The translations under genes were made by a program, and so were the position numbers. From the NCBI RefSeq assembly GCF_043290135.1, contig NC_134710.1, positions 457,436,376 to 457,500,375 of the forward strand: DNA of 64,000 nt, written 5' to 3'. Origin of the DNA: Rhipicephalus microplus. Taxonomy: Eukaryota > Arthropoda > Arachnida > Ixodida > Ixodidae. The notes under the pieces are model-generated. The model was given only the letters and a program-made list of their open reading frames with translations, ran no database searches and was not told the DNA's origin. Below, piece by piece: positions 34,597 to 46,207 of this stretch (position 1 is its first letter; every line of letters begins with the position of its first letter).

Positions 34597-35375
34597 TGGG
34601 CCAGCTGTTCTTATTCTGCACTTCGTCTTCCTCCGCTTCTTCCAGCTAGCTCCTCGCACCCAGAGCCCCGATTCCGCTGCTCTTAGTCATCAGTGCTCAT
34701 CACACTCGGCCATGACTGCGACTGCGTGGAGCTGCCGACAGTGCTTTAGGTGGGCGCGGTTGACTGCATCGTGGTGGTCGGACTCTTCCATGCTTGAACT
34801 TCGTGCGAAAATATTTTGGAGCAAAATGCAGTGGCCGACATTGAATGTGTCACCGTGGTCGTTCGAAATGTCGGTTAAGACGCCGAGGTTTGCTGAGGTT
34901 TGGCGTAAACTTTGGTCAATAGCGACTCTGGGTTACGACTTTGTGTTGCGGCGGTCTACAACATCGGCCATGTTGCAACGCTTCCAGTGCGTTTTCCGAC
35001 GGGCGGAATAAGTTCTGTCGCCGCGGTTGATCTCGTCCAAGGTTCGACGTGTTCGAAAGACTTGGTGAAAACAGTTCTGGCGGGTGGCATTGACTTCCTT
35101 GCCTGGGTCGGACCCGTCTAGGCTGTGACTTGGCACGCTGAGGCTGTATTTGTTGCCTTGGTCGGCCACAGTGCCGTTGTTGACGTTGGGCATCGGCATT
35201 CGCACGCACCTTGGTCGATGAAGACTTGGGGATATGAAACTGGTTGTACCTCGGTGGTCTGTCTTTACGACGCTGTAACATGGTGTAGAGATTTGGTGGG
35301 CGACAGTGGGTGTGTTGGAGCCGTCGTTGCTTGCCGAGTAGACATTTATGTCGTCTGAGAGGGGTGGTGTGGTTT

Positions 35376-36979
35376 TTATGCGCATTTGAATGCCGAGCCG
35401 GAAAATGCTTGCGCAATAGGCCGAGTGTGAGCGCTCACAGGCCAATAGACAAAATCATGATGCGACATGTCCGCAGCTTCCTTGCTGTTATCGCTCTTGT
35501 TTTGACCGAGCTGCTCATGGCCTGAACAATCAGGGGTGATTTTCATGGTGACGATTTCATAGGGGTCTGCGCGACGTTTAGGATGTACGTTGGGAGTCAG
35601 AATGGCGTGCGTGTCGTCGTCGGTAAGATCGTACATCATGTTGCCAGAAAGGCCGATGCTGGCTCTCTCTGCCTGGAACGCATCGATGTAGCTCACACGC
35701 TCGGCCAATGAGTGCAGATGTGGTACACACTGGTCCAAGATTGTCTCCTTGCTATCCACGGTTGTCTCCGACAGCTCTGCCTTGGAAATGGCATTGGTTG
35801 CTGGCACCGAAGTTCGTGAGATGGGTCTCGGTGTGGAACCTGGCATCGAAAGAGCAACGCCTGCCTTGGAGCCTGTTTCAGTGTACCCTGCGGAGCGTTC
35901 AGCCAAGAGGTCTTCAAAGCTAATGCAGGGTACAGCTGCATATACGTGGTGGTTCAGTGTGGCTATGTCGTTTGAGTGACGTCCTTCACGAGGCCCGTCT
36001 TCGATAGTGGTCTTTGGCTGAGCTGAACTTGAATCAGACGACGGCACAGAGTCCGAAAGCTCAATTGAACTGCAACGCATGACTGCAACCTGGAGGCGGA
36101 AACCCTCCTGCGCCTTATCCTCGGTAGTCGTCGGGTTGAACTGGGTGGTGGAAGGGAGATCGAAGAGCGTCCGGCTGAAGGCAGCTATGAGCTTGGAGCT
36201 CTAATCCACCCAAAACTGCTGCTTAAAGCCTTCATACTGGTGCCACGCCGCTGCACCTTCCTGAAGACGGTGTACAGCCACAGTCCATTTCTAAGATTCC
36301 GCCCAGGCCTCGCGCATTGCTATAGCGTTGACGGTTGCCACCCAGCTGTCGGTGTCGTTCCGAACCCCGCGGAATTCCGGTAGTTTGCAGACGGCTGGTG
36401 ATTGTGAGGTGGCAGGTGGCAACGAAGAGATCATCGACGCGAAGCAGTCGAGCTGGTGTGAGAGCTCAATGAGAGAAGACCGAAGCTCCCTGCGTTGCTC
36501 TGGTTTGCTTGCCTCAAGGTCGTGTGAGGCAGCTACATCGAACACTGCGTTAATGTCACACAATGCTGGCAACAATGTAGGAGCTCGCTCACAGATGGAT
36601 GCTGTAAGTTTGTTAGTCTGGACGCGGAGTAACGCGATAGTACGCCGCAGGTCCGCGGCGTTGTCGGGTGTGAAGCCCGAAGAGTCAGTGATCGCGGTCT
36701 CAAGTAAGCAGCGGTTGCACCACTTACACCAGCGCGATTGACGAGCAGAGAAGCCTGGACGGCGTTCAGTGGCGGCTGATGTGTTCGAAGAGTACTGCAA
36801 TGGGAATGAAGGCCATGAAAAGTGTGAGCGGCATTCACAAGGAACAGGAGCCGGTGTGGATCCCTGCCGTGACACGGTGGCAGGGTTTCAATCACGTCAT
36901 GGCCTAGAACCACAGAGGAGGTCTGGACGCCGTCGACAGGTGGTCTGAAGAGTGGCTGAAGTGGCGGGTGGGACCCCAT
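35376..36979 (-). pseudogene. Gag of element 3, copy A, frameshifted
   Basis: Starts at the ATG complementary to 36977-36979 (MGSHPPLQPLFRPPVDGVQ). A loss of about 2 bases near 36700 shifts the frame; the 36291-36875 frame then carries ITDSSGFTPDNAADLRRTIA and PEFRGVRNDTDSWVATVNAI, the capsid-like part. A stop at about 36290 (CAG to TAG compared with copy B) and another near 36200 follow. The third piece (35376-36080) has MRCSSIELSDSVPSSDSSSA and a long Ser/Thr/Pro-containing tail without a zinc knuckle. Copy B preserves an uninterrupted version of the first approx. 330 residues. Confidence 0.75.
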
Positions 36980-37092
36980 CGCTAGGGAAGCGTGAACGGC
37001 GTTCCTTGATGGAGAAGCCCGCGTTGCCGACGAACCACAAAGTCACGTACCGGTGGCTTTCTGCAGAGGGTTCACTTGTCGGACTGCGCCAT

Positions 37093-37238
37093 TGTAATGA
37101 GCGAGACAGAGAACAAGAGACAACACCCGATCCTGGGCCAGCTGTTCTTATTCTGCACTTCGTCTTCCTCTGCTTCTTCCAGCTAGCTCCTCGCCCCCAG
37201 AGCACTGATTCCGCTGCTCTTATTCATCAGTACTCATC

Positions 37239-37241
<3 letters not shown>
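37093..37241 (-). repeat. 5' LTR of gag-only element 3, copy A
   Basis: 149 bp; partner truncated LTR at 34594-34704; equivalent in copy B at 55883-56031 with the same length. A (TA)n tract follows at 37242-37303. Confidence 0.8.

Positions 37242-37303
<62 letters not shown>
37242..37303. repeat. (TA)n microsatellite
   Basis: Directly abuts the LTR of element 3. Copy B has a longer tract at the same place (56040-56118). Confidence 0.95.
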
Positions 37304-37305
<2 letters not shown>

Positions 37306-37595
37306 CAAGCAGTTGTTTACTATTTCGTAACGGTGTCAACAGCAACAAGTTTGTTAGCAACAGCAGATGTGGTAAGTTGTTATGTAGCACTTGTGCTCTC
37401 CAAAATGGCAGCTTAAGACGCGTCTATGTAAATCAGCTTTCGCGGATGGCAATTCCTGTATACAATTTACGTTGACCTGACGTGATAGCTGTAATATATA
37501 CCTATATATGTAATCTTTATAGAACTGGATAGCCAGCACTCCAACCACAATAGACGTTATGACGAACATTGGGGTCTATCTGAAAAGCCGTTACG

Positions 37596-37672
37596 AGCGC
37601 TGGCGTAGCTCCATGACAGAATACTCGATTACCACGCAGAAAACTGAGGTTTGATGCCTGCTCGGGCCCACA
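37596..37672 (+). mobile_element. Third tRNA-derived SINE head
   Basis: Contains box A-like TGGCGTAGCT (37601-37610) and box B GGTTTGATGCC (37648-37658) at tRNA-like spacing, but an intact tRNA cloverleaf is not apparent. Probably a SINE remnant and not a tRNA gene. Confidence 0.5.
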
Positions 37673-38334
37673 CATTTATTTTTCGCATTCATGAGTTCAA
37701 CAATGCCCGTGTTAGTTTTTTCTTAACGCGAAAATGTTCAAAACACGACTGTGTTTTCTCTGTTCCTGGATAGATATAAACTGTGGCACGTACCCGTATA
37801 CTTGAGGCACATACCTATCCATAATATATCGGTAGTGCCACACGTGTCTGGTGCAAACGGTTCGGCGAGATATGTGACGTTATTGTAACAATATTTATGT
37901 GATGACCAGCAAGTCATATTCTTCAATTCATCTTACTCTGTTTTCATTTTGTTTACCGCCAGGTACGGGGGGGGGGGGGATCACGAGAGCCCGCAAACGT
38001 AGGCGGCTAGTTAGACAGCTAGATATTTACGTAGATAGAAGCTAGGATTGCCTGCGGTACGCATATAATGGAAACATGAATTCTTCAACATACCTAATAA
38101 AATTGAAAAAATAAAAATAAAAGAAATCTATACTGGTCCAATAATGGTGAATGTTGTAGAGAATGAATAAGAAAACAAGCATACGACACCAGATGGCCCA
38201 AACAGCCAATGTTTCCAAAACTGACAGAAAATGTGTTTTTCGATTTCGCTATCTCCATTGCTTGATTCAGTTGCCTGACAAATCTCAAACTAAGGTGCAT
38301 TCCTCCCTTTTAAATTCAATATTATTTCTCGTTA

Positions 38335-38575
38335 TGACATTCCATCTCGTTAAACAAAGTCTCAGTTGTACATTCCGTCACGTTAGACATTCAGTTTCGA
38401 TTGACATTCCGCATCGGTTGGACATTCATACTCGTTAGACATTAAGTCTCGTGGGATGCTTCGTCTTGGTTTTACATTCTGTCTCGCTCAGCAATCTGAC
38501 TCGAATGGACATTTCGTTTCGTTCGACATTCAGTCTCGTGTGTCGCGTGACCCATTGGACATTCCGTCTCACTTG
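38335..38575. repeat. Degenerate minisatellite, approx. 18-bp unit
   Basis: About a dozen variants of GACATTCCGTCTCGTTAG follow each other, for example ACATTCCGTCACGTTAG, ACATTCAGTTTCGATTG and ACATTTCGTTTCGTTCG. Unit length drifts between 16 and 20 bp. No function suggested. Confidence 0.8.
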
Positions 38576-41500
38576 ACTGGACTGCGGGGTGAAGCCAGGT
38601 CAGAAGCTGGTGCATTCTGACCTCCAAGTAGCTCGGATATTACAAGCCACGTGGTAGTATTCTTTTGCGTGGCATCTCACAAACACAGGCAGTACGCTGC
38701 ATCAGCTTCTATCCTAGCACTTTGCGCAACTTGAAACACATTGCATAGAAAAGAAAAGGCTATTAAGACTGATCCTATATATATTAGCGACAGTCCGCAA
38801 GTTGTCCGTTGAAAAGACCAAGTCGTTGTCGAGAGAAAACGTAGGCTATCTCGCTTTTCCTTTGGGCGACACGGAAGCCGTGGAGCGGGCGAAGAGCGCG
38901 TCTACGCATGTTATGGGCAGCAGTGATGCAACCTGTCAAGGCAATCGGCAACGGGCACCGATGGCACAAGGGTTCACCACTCCGAGAATCGCTTCGTGAA
39001 AACGATGCAGAGCTTGGTGACAGCTCGTGTAGGCAGGCATCACAAGTGGTGGGAAACCGGCGCCAGCGCGAACGTTGGTGAGAACCTAATACGATCGGCG
39101 AGGTGTGTAGGCATGAGCACGGAGGCTGATGGTCACTGAAACGCTATGCCAGAAGAAAGGCTCTGCAACTCACACTTCTATTTTTTAGGTTCTGTAGAGG
39201 CTGCGATTGGCAGGCGCATTGAACAGAGACGGGGTGATGGCATGAGCTCGCGGTGTACCTGGATGGCTCCGACACTGGCACATCTCTGGCACGTGGACAT
39301 GAGAAGCGCTGATGATGACGACTGCGTCTTTAGATGTCGTGTGGGGTCTGCTGATTTGATATAGCTTTCGAAGGGCTGTTTTCATTAGTGTTCGGAAGCG
39401 ATTCGTGCTTCACAGAAGGCTCGAGCTGTGCCAGAGAAGGCTGCGGTGCGAAGGTGGATACGTAACCACCTTAGGCAGCCAGAACTGTCGATCTTGGGAG
39501 CGAAAAGGCATGCTGGCCATATTATGATTGCGTAGCTAGTTTTTCATAATCGGGTAGCTCCACCTATAGCATAACGGAGCGTTATGCGCAGTTGTAATGC
39601 TGGCGGTAGCTTTTCCACTGGCAGATGGCAGCTGGCTCGGTTATGGTGCCATCCATAGTGCCAGTGAACAGGTGACAGGTGACACTGGTTTGGGTGTTAA
39701 TCACAGCGTCAGTAGGCGCTGAAGTCGACATGCTCACCGACGAGTCCACAGGCGTCGACCGCTGAACCAAAAGCCAATCTTTGGTGAACATGTGCTTCGA
39801 TACCCCAGTGAAGTTGATTGTCGTCGGAGGGCTGCCTACTTTATTGCTAAGGCTGAGTGCTAGAGGAGATGCGGTTGAAAGGGCCCGTGGAGAAGGCTTG
39901 ATTGGCGTAGGTGGAGAAGCACCTTGCATGTGGTCGGTTTCTTTCGGAGGCGATATTCACCGTCGCTATCTGCAGGACAGTATCCAGCAGTCCGTCCTAT
40001 GGGTAGGAGTTCCACAACAAATTGGTGAGGTGTCGTTTGATGCCAGGTGGAAGAACACGCTCCAGGACTTCAAACGTAAATTCTTAGATCCAGATGTTGT
40101 TAAACGCCAGAGCAGCTTCGAACTCTGTGAATTATGAGTCGACGGAAGTAGAACGGATTGCTGCCAGTGGTGGGTCGAATTGTGGCTGCCAGTTTTGGGC
40201 TGTCTGGAACATGGCTGAAACAGTAGTGCAGTGGCAGCAATGAAGCGCTTGTCACTGGTTCTTGTGCTCGAAGTCACCAATTCTTGTGAAACGGAGACGT
40301 GACTGTGGGTTACAAGGCCAATGTGTCGTCATAGCTTTCATTTAGACATGTGCGTAGAAGTGGTCTCGGCTGGGGTGTCCGGCCCGTTCAGACGCTGGCA
40401 CGTTCTGACTACCCAGTGGGTTGCGCATCACGAACCACGCTACAAGTTCATTGGACGGCTCATCGTATATTTCGCGATAGGGCAGCAGTACTTCACCACC
40501 CTGGTGATTTCACAACTTCCTTTTTTAGAATGACAGGAGAGATTTTTATGGAACGTTGTAAAGAACGACAAAAAATAGATCATTATAAAACCGTAGCGCC
40601 CGCAGACAGTCTGAAAAGTTACGCATCCGAAACCACGTTTTTATCTATGAAAATGAGGTCTACCACGTTCGAAAGAAGGGGAACAATTGTGTGCGAGCAT
40701 CCCGTACGTAGAGTTCCCAGCTCATTTCATTTGGGGAGCTCTCAACGTCGCAGGTTGATTATGTCAAGTGAAATGCGGTCAGGTGACTCCGCGAACATCA
40801 AGTTGAAGGATGGCATTTTTTTTCTTTCAACTTCAATTTTCGAAATTCCATAACGTTAAACAGCGTGCAATTATTGCTGGTATTTGTACTGCATTATTCA
40901 GCCTGTACTTCATTCCAGGCAACCCATCTGTAAAAGAAGGAAGGAGTGTAATGGCGTTGCAGAGCTCAAATGAATCCGACGCATTAAGCGTTTACGAAAT
41001 CACGCGGGGGGTAGTAATCGAGCCTCCGTTCTGCTGAAGAATCTCGGAGAGCTGCTCAATTCCATCCGTGAATGTTGTAGTGAAGTATATCACTCTTAAG
41101 CCGGAGGTAGGGTTACCAACTGCGCCAAATGTTGCAGGTCTATTCCGGCTTTCTTACGGTGTTCTGATTCCCGTAACATCTGGACTGCATGGTATGCCCG
41201 TATTTTTTCTGCACCGTTAGTCGGAAAGTTTTTTGTGATACTGTTTGCGCTCAATAAGTCGGGTCACGCTTAAGACAAAAAGTTTGCACTAAATGTATGC
41301 ACGAAGCTATATTACAAGGTCACTCGTGGTGGCTGCGTGAGTTTTTGGTCAATTCAGCTCATCTTCCGTCTGAAGTGCAGCCACCTTAACGGATACGCGC
41401 TGGAGCACGCAGCTACCCAACTAGCTTCACCAGGCCACCTCTATAAGCAATCGATTTGCCTGGAAGGTACCACTATAGGAGAAACTGTCTTCACAAGATC

Positions 41501-41583
41501 CCTATGTTAGTGTATGTGCCACTATTTTTTTCGAAAACTGTTTGAAGACGTGTGCGATGGCCTCACGACATTAGTCATGATGA

Positions 41584-41780
41584 TTAATATGTGAGGCTTA
41601 TCGTTCCAAAACCAGCATATGATTATGAGAGGTGCATAGTAGAGGTAACAGGAAATTATGACCACCTGAGGTTCTTTAACGTGCACAAAATCTGAGCACA
41701 CAGGCCTACAGCATTTTCGCCTCTATCAGAAATGCAGACGCCCAAGCAGGGATTTCAAACCACGATCTGAGAGTCAGTAT
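41584..41780 (-). mobile_element. Diverged Ruka-like SINE, copy A
   Basis: Keeps the body (inverse of AACCTCAGGTGGTCATAATTT) but has lost most of the tRNA head and the 3' repeat. The equivalent lies at 56296-56490. Confidence 0.65.
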
Positions 41781-41904
41781 TTTTTTAGATTACCCATGAC
41801 ATGAGCTGCGCGTCGTAATAATGAAAACATATTACCCTCCCGTATTCATTTTGGTGTACCCCAAGTTAAGGGTGTGATCATGTGAGCGCACAGACGTAGG
41901 CAGC

Positions 41905-41981
<77 letters not shown>
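41905..41981. repeat. (GATA)n microsatellite, copy A
   Basis: About 18 GATA units. The copy-B allele (56610-56826) is nearly three times longer and starts with CTAG repeats. Confidence 0.95.
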
Positions 41982-42362
41982 GCCAATCGTGTTTACAGTT
42001 TGTAAAGGAATGATTCGCATTTAAAAGCTGATGGTGTCAAGTTAATATGGATATGCATTTTAGCAGAAAGCACTCAGTGTAATTGGACCCAGCCCTTTAT
42101 AGTTTCACGTGAAAAATTATTTCCGCCACTTCATTTGTGCTTGTGGGAAAAAGGAAAAATAATTGGAAATATTCCCTTATTGTTGTCTGGTATTTAGGAA
42201 GAAAGAAGTGTGTGTTGGCACTGGAGTATTTGTTTAAGAAGTATGCAATATCGCCTGCATTCCTAATACATACTCTCATTTTGTTTCAGTTAAGTTTTAG
42301 ATTGTATTGCCTGCATTCCTAATACACTCTGAATGTAATTCTGTTAAAGCAGGAAATGATAT

Positions 42363-42534
42363 TGTCACAAGGTGAGAGTATGTAGAGGGTAGAAAAATAT
42401 TTACAGATTGTACACGGAGTACACAGTGTCCTTGAACCAAGATGGCGAAGTGGCAAAACAACCTGAGCTTTTGTTCAATCGTCATCTTCGTCACCTTTAT
42501 GACGCATTCGTTGATGTTATAGATTACTTTATCA
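42363..42534 (-). repeat. 3' LTR of Gypsy 4
   Basis: TGTCAC at 42363 to ATCA at 42534 (plus-strand orientation). Diverged from its partner at 47356-47529, for example TGTAGAGGG against GGCAGAGGG. Confidence 0.85.
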
Positions 42535-42604
42535 TATAGCCGCCGCAGATGAAAGCGCCATCTTGACGCTTAAGAAAACGTGCGACCTGCGCAGAGAAGT
42601 ATAG

Positions 42605-43978
42605 CTAAAGGCGGGAGACGTGTACGATATCAGTGGACGGCAGAGACGATGAGGATGGAGTGTACAAGGGGGCGATCTCATAGGTGACCTTAGTCAGTTG
42701 GCGCAGGACATTGTAATGCTCGTTGTAGCGAGCGAGGAACTTCGAGGACAGGCCAACTTGACGGGAGGGAGTCCAGAGCAAGACCAACAATCCTGGGGAG
42801 TAAGAGACAGCTTTGTGACGGCTGTCGTAGCGATCCTTTTGAGATAGCTGCAAGGCAGGAAGGCGATCCCGGGCAATCTGGTGGGCCGCTCGAGCCCGAG
42901 TGGTTGCATTGCATGTGTACTCGGTAGGAGTGTCCGTATGCGACGCCAGAATATTGTCAAAAGGCAATGTGGGGTGACAGCTGTACAAGAGATAGAAGAG
43001 AGAAAAGCCAGCAGTGTCGTGTCATGACAAGTTGTAGGCAAACGTCACGTAAGGCAAAGTGGCATCCCAATCACGATTATCTGCGGAGACATGCATAGAT
43101 AGCATTGTCGTCAGTGGGTGGTTAAGGCGCTCAGTGAGTCCATTTGTTTTCCGGTGGTAGGCAGTGGTGAGTTTATGACATGTGGAACACGATCGAAGAA
43201 TGTTGTCCACGACCTTGGAGAGAAATTAACGACCGCGGTCGATCAGCAGTTGACGCGGCGCTCCATGGTGGAGGATAACGTCATGAAGGAGAAAGTCTGC
43301 GACGTCAGTAGCACAGCTTGATGGTAGCGCTCGCGTGATGGCAAAGCGTGTCGCGTAGTCTATAGCCACCACTAACCACTTATTCCCACTAAGACACGTA
43401 GGAAATAGTCTAATGAGATCGAGGCCGACGCGGTAGAACAGGTATGTTGGAATGGCGATAGGCAGAAGTGGGCTAGGTAATGCCAATGAAGGATGCTTGC
43501 GGCGCTGGAATGACTCGCAAGATGCAACGTATCGGCACACAGAGTGGTAAAGGCGGGCAATAAGAATCGATGCCGTACGCGGTGATACATGCGGGCTGCT
43601 CCGATATGTCGAGCAGTTGGGCGTCAAGAAGTTGTTCGAGAGCAGTGGAACGGAGCTTGCAGGAACTACCAGAAGTTCTGGGCCTTCAGTTCTTGTGTTG
43701 CGCCGATAGAGAATTCCGTCATTATTCGTGAACATGCAAAGGGACGGATCCAAAGTGTCAGAAGCTACACGGCGTATAATAGACCGCAAATTGGCATCAC
43801 TGAGTTGTTCCCTACGTATGTCCGTGAAATCAAAAATGGTGAAGACCCAGGCATCATAATCGCGTGCTGACAGGTCAGGGGGATTGACGGGATGGCGAGA
43901 TAGACAGTCGGCTTTCTGGTGCGTTTGGCCAGACCCGTAGGTCACGTCAAATCTATTTCCTGTAGCTTTAAAGCCCAA
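42605..43978 (-). pseudogene. Gypsy 4 integrase (and end of RNase H)
   Basis: The minus frame 43226-43978 begins with the end of RNase H (QTHQKADCLSRHPVNPPD), passes a damaged zinc module (CESFQRRKH) and holds LVVAIDYATRFAI and LLIDRGR with the first two catalytic aspartates; a stop follows at about 43226. The next frame (43022-43210) has TTAYHRKTNGLTERLNHPL with the glutamate. The last frames (42605-42988) hold the C-terminal part (LVLLWTPSRQVGLSSKFLAR). At least three frame breaks. Confidence 0.85.
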
Positions 43979-45281
43979 TGACCAAGGCGTCTAGAAGGAT
44001 CTTTGAGGGAGGACAATCAGCACAGGACGTGGTGATTCGTGATGACCGAAGAGTGGTGGCCGAACAAGTATGGTAGGATATTTCCAACTGCCCATACAAG
44101 AGTGAGGCACTCGCGCTTAGTGATGTTAAACTTCCAATCGGATAGGGAGAGGAGGCGACTTGCGTAGGCGAATACACGATTTGAGCCTGTTGCCGCTGAG
44201 CGGGGACAGTGTCAATACCGTGTCCGCTGGCGTTGTTGCGAACTTCAGTAGGCACTGAAAGATCAAAATGACCTAATATGGGCGTTCAAGTGAGCAACGC
44301 AGTAAGTTGGCGAAATGAATTGGCTTGCTAGGGACCCTAAGAAAACAACACGTCCTTCTTGAGTAGCTGTGTCAAAGCACGTGCAATGTCGGCGAAGTTG
44401 TGGACTAAAAGCCGGAAATAGAAACAGAGGCCGACAAACCTCCGTACATCTTTCGTGGAACTTGGTGTGGGGAAATCTTTGACGAAGCGAATTTTCTTGG
44501 GATCGAGTCGAACGCATTTATTGCTGAAAACATGGCCTAGCGCAGTGATCTTTTGGCGGCCGAAGCAGCCTTTGGTGGAGTTAAGCTGTAACCCTACCCT
44601 TCTGAAAACCTCCAGAAAAGCTGACAGACGGCTAAGGTGACTTTAGAATGACGGCGAGAGTGCAATGACGTCACCGAGATAACAGAGGCACATTGACCAT
44701 TTGTAACCCCGTAGCAGGGAGTCCACCATTCTCTAAATTGTAGCGGGACCATTGCACAGGCCAAAGGGCATTACCTTAAATTGGAAAAGTTAATCCGGTG
44801 TAACAAATTCAGTTTTTTCACGGTCTCATTCGTCGACGGAAATCTGCCTGTATCCTGAACACCGGTCGATAGAGGAGAAGTAGGTAGACCCGTGCAGGCA
44901 GTCGAGGGCATCGTCAATACGTGTCAGTGGGTAGACGTCCTTGCGCATGACCTTCTTTATGTGATGGTAGTCGACGCAGAAGCGCCAGCTGCCATCTTTC
45001 TTTTTTACTAGAACGACTGGAGAGGCCTATGGACTGCAAGATGGTTCAATGACGTCTTTTCTGAGCATTTTATCAACTTCACGTTGGGTGACTTCTCGCT
45101 CTGCATGATACATGCAATAAGAATATCGTCGGAATAGACTGGCGTCTCCAGTGTTGACCCTGTGAGTAACAACTGATGTGTGACCTAAAGGGCTGTCACC
45201 AAAGTCGAAGTTGTCCCTGAAGGATGCCGAGATATGCCGGAGATTGGCTGCCTGTGCTGGAACGAAGTCTAACACGATCAT
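43968..45281 (-). pseudogene. Gypsy 4 reverse transcriptase and RNase H with altered YxDD box
   Basis: Minus-strand pieces read REVDKMLRKDVIEPS, SPVVLVKKKDGSWRFCVDYH, DVYPLTRIDDALDCL, STYFSSIDRCSGYRQI, FKVMPFGLCNGPATI and CYLGDVIALSP. The last should be CYLDDV: the first catalytic aspartate of the pair is glycine (about 44670-44682). RNase H is weak (VPTEVRNNASGHGID, with the catalytic D changed to N). Several stops (for example at about 44810 and 44840) interrupt the frame. Confidence 0.8.
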
Positions 45282-45398
45282 CTTGTCAAAGTCGGCATCA
45301 GTGAAGCTCTCTGAAGAGGATGCAGTAGCGGGCGAAGGAGCGTCTGCAATTAATGCAGAAACAGAATGTTCACTGATGGAAGAGACGTTGGCTAGAGT

Positions 45399-46034
45399 TC
45401 AGCCATCTGGAACAGCTTGAGCACACCAGCTGAAGTTCAGTATCGGTAGCGACGCCACATTATTTGTAATCGCCAACAGAGTATGAGAGAGGGCAACATT
45501 TCTGTTAAATAACATGTCCAAAATCCGTGCCAGCACATAATCGCCGTCGGCTACCGGAAGAAAAGGCCTCATGGTTACACAGGTAACAGGTTGGGGCGCT
45601 AGGCGAACGGACTCGAGAGAACACAAACGTGGCTGAGGTGTAGTTAGAGTGTCATAGCAATAAGGTAGGTCAAACTGAAGCATGCCTATTCTACAGTCAA
45701 TTACGAGAGAGTGCACGACGAGAAAGTCCACGCCCAAGATGAGTTCATGTGAGCACTTCTCGAGCACGACAAAAATCACAGTTGTTGAGCGATCAGCAAC
45801 ACCAACATGTGCGAAGCACATCCCAAGCACAGGAAAAGTTCCACTGTCGGCGACTTGGTAGAGTGGCACTGTGGGTGGTGTTGAAACCTTTTTAAGGCGG
45901 CGGCGAACCTCTGAGTTCCTCACCGAAATGTGGAAACCAGTATCTATAAGGGCAACAACAATTTCATCGCGTACTTTAACGTCTATGAGGTTACGTCGTG
46001 TCTGCATAGTCAGAGGATTTGGCTGGCGAATCAT
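45399..46034 (-). pseudogene. Gypsy 4 aspartic protease region
   Basis: A 211-codon open frame contains VVALIDTGFHISVRNSEVRR, in which the DTG triad is intact but the following residue is F where A or S is usual, and CSHELILGVDFLVVHSLVID, the second retropepsin signature. This is the longest uninterrupted pol piece of the element. The start at the ATG complementary to 46032-46034 is arbitrary, because the protein is part of a polyprotein. Confidence 0.8.
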
Positions 46035-46207
46035 CGATGCAACATCACTTCTGGGAGCTGCATAGTCTAGTTTTCCCTAGCCAGATGTGCAGTCGGCGAA
46101 GGAGAACGGCGAAATCGGGTGAACGCGACGATTGGCGGTGAGACAGCGCTGAGTGGGACTGGTGGCTGAGAGGGGATGGTGACTTACAATGCACCGTCGA
46201 TGAACTG

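Larger units (their letters stand above)
34594..37241 (-). mobile_element. Gag-only LTR element 3, copy A
   Basis: On the minus strand a 149-bp 5' LTR (plus 37093-37241; TGTRATG...CATTACA ends) is followed by TGGCGCAGTCCGACAAG, a likely tRNA primer-binding site, then a long gag and 0.7 kb without recognisable pol, and a truncated 3' LTR (plus 34594-34704). No protease, RT or integrase motif was found in any frame between the LTRs. It therefore looks like a short non-autonomous LTR element. Its LTRs and PBS are unlike those of Gypsy 2. Both ends touch (TA)n tracts. Confidence 0.75.
37304..41403. other. 4.1-kb segment present only in copy A
   Basis: In copy B the (TA)n tract joins directly to the sequence that here starts at 41404. 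The segment holds a repeat at 37430-37570 that is related to 63385-63515, a tRNA-derived head, a minisatellite and several overlapping frames (39582-40280 minus, 39781-40137 plus, 40350-40853 plus) without recognisable domains. I found no LTRs or terminal repeats at its ends, so insertion into A and deletion from B are both open. Confidence 0.6.

Noticed and set aside
36328..36741. 137-codon plus frame (and 55120-55497 in copy B)
   Set aside because: Antisense shadow of the gag of element 3.
38335..38575. CRISPR-like array
   Set aside because: Contiguous degenerate units without unique spacers in a eukaryotic genome; it is a minisatellite.
40350..40853. 167-codon plus frame in the A-only segment
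   Set aside because: No recognisable domain and overlapping alternatives on both strands; not strong enough to call as a gene.
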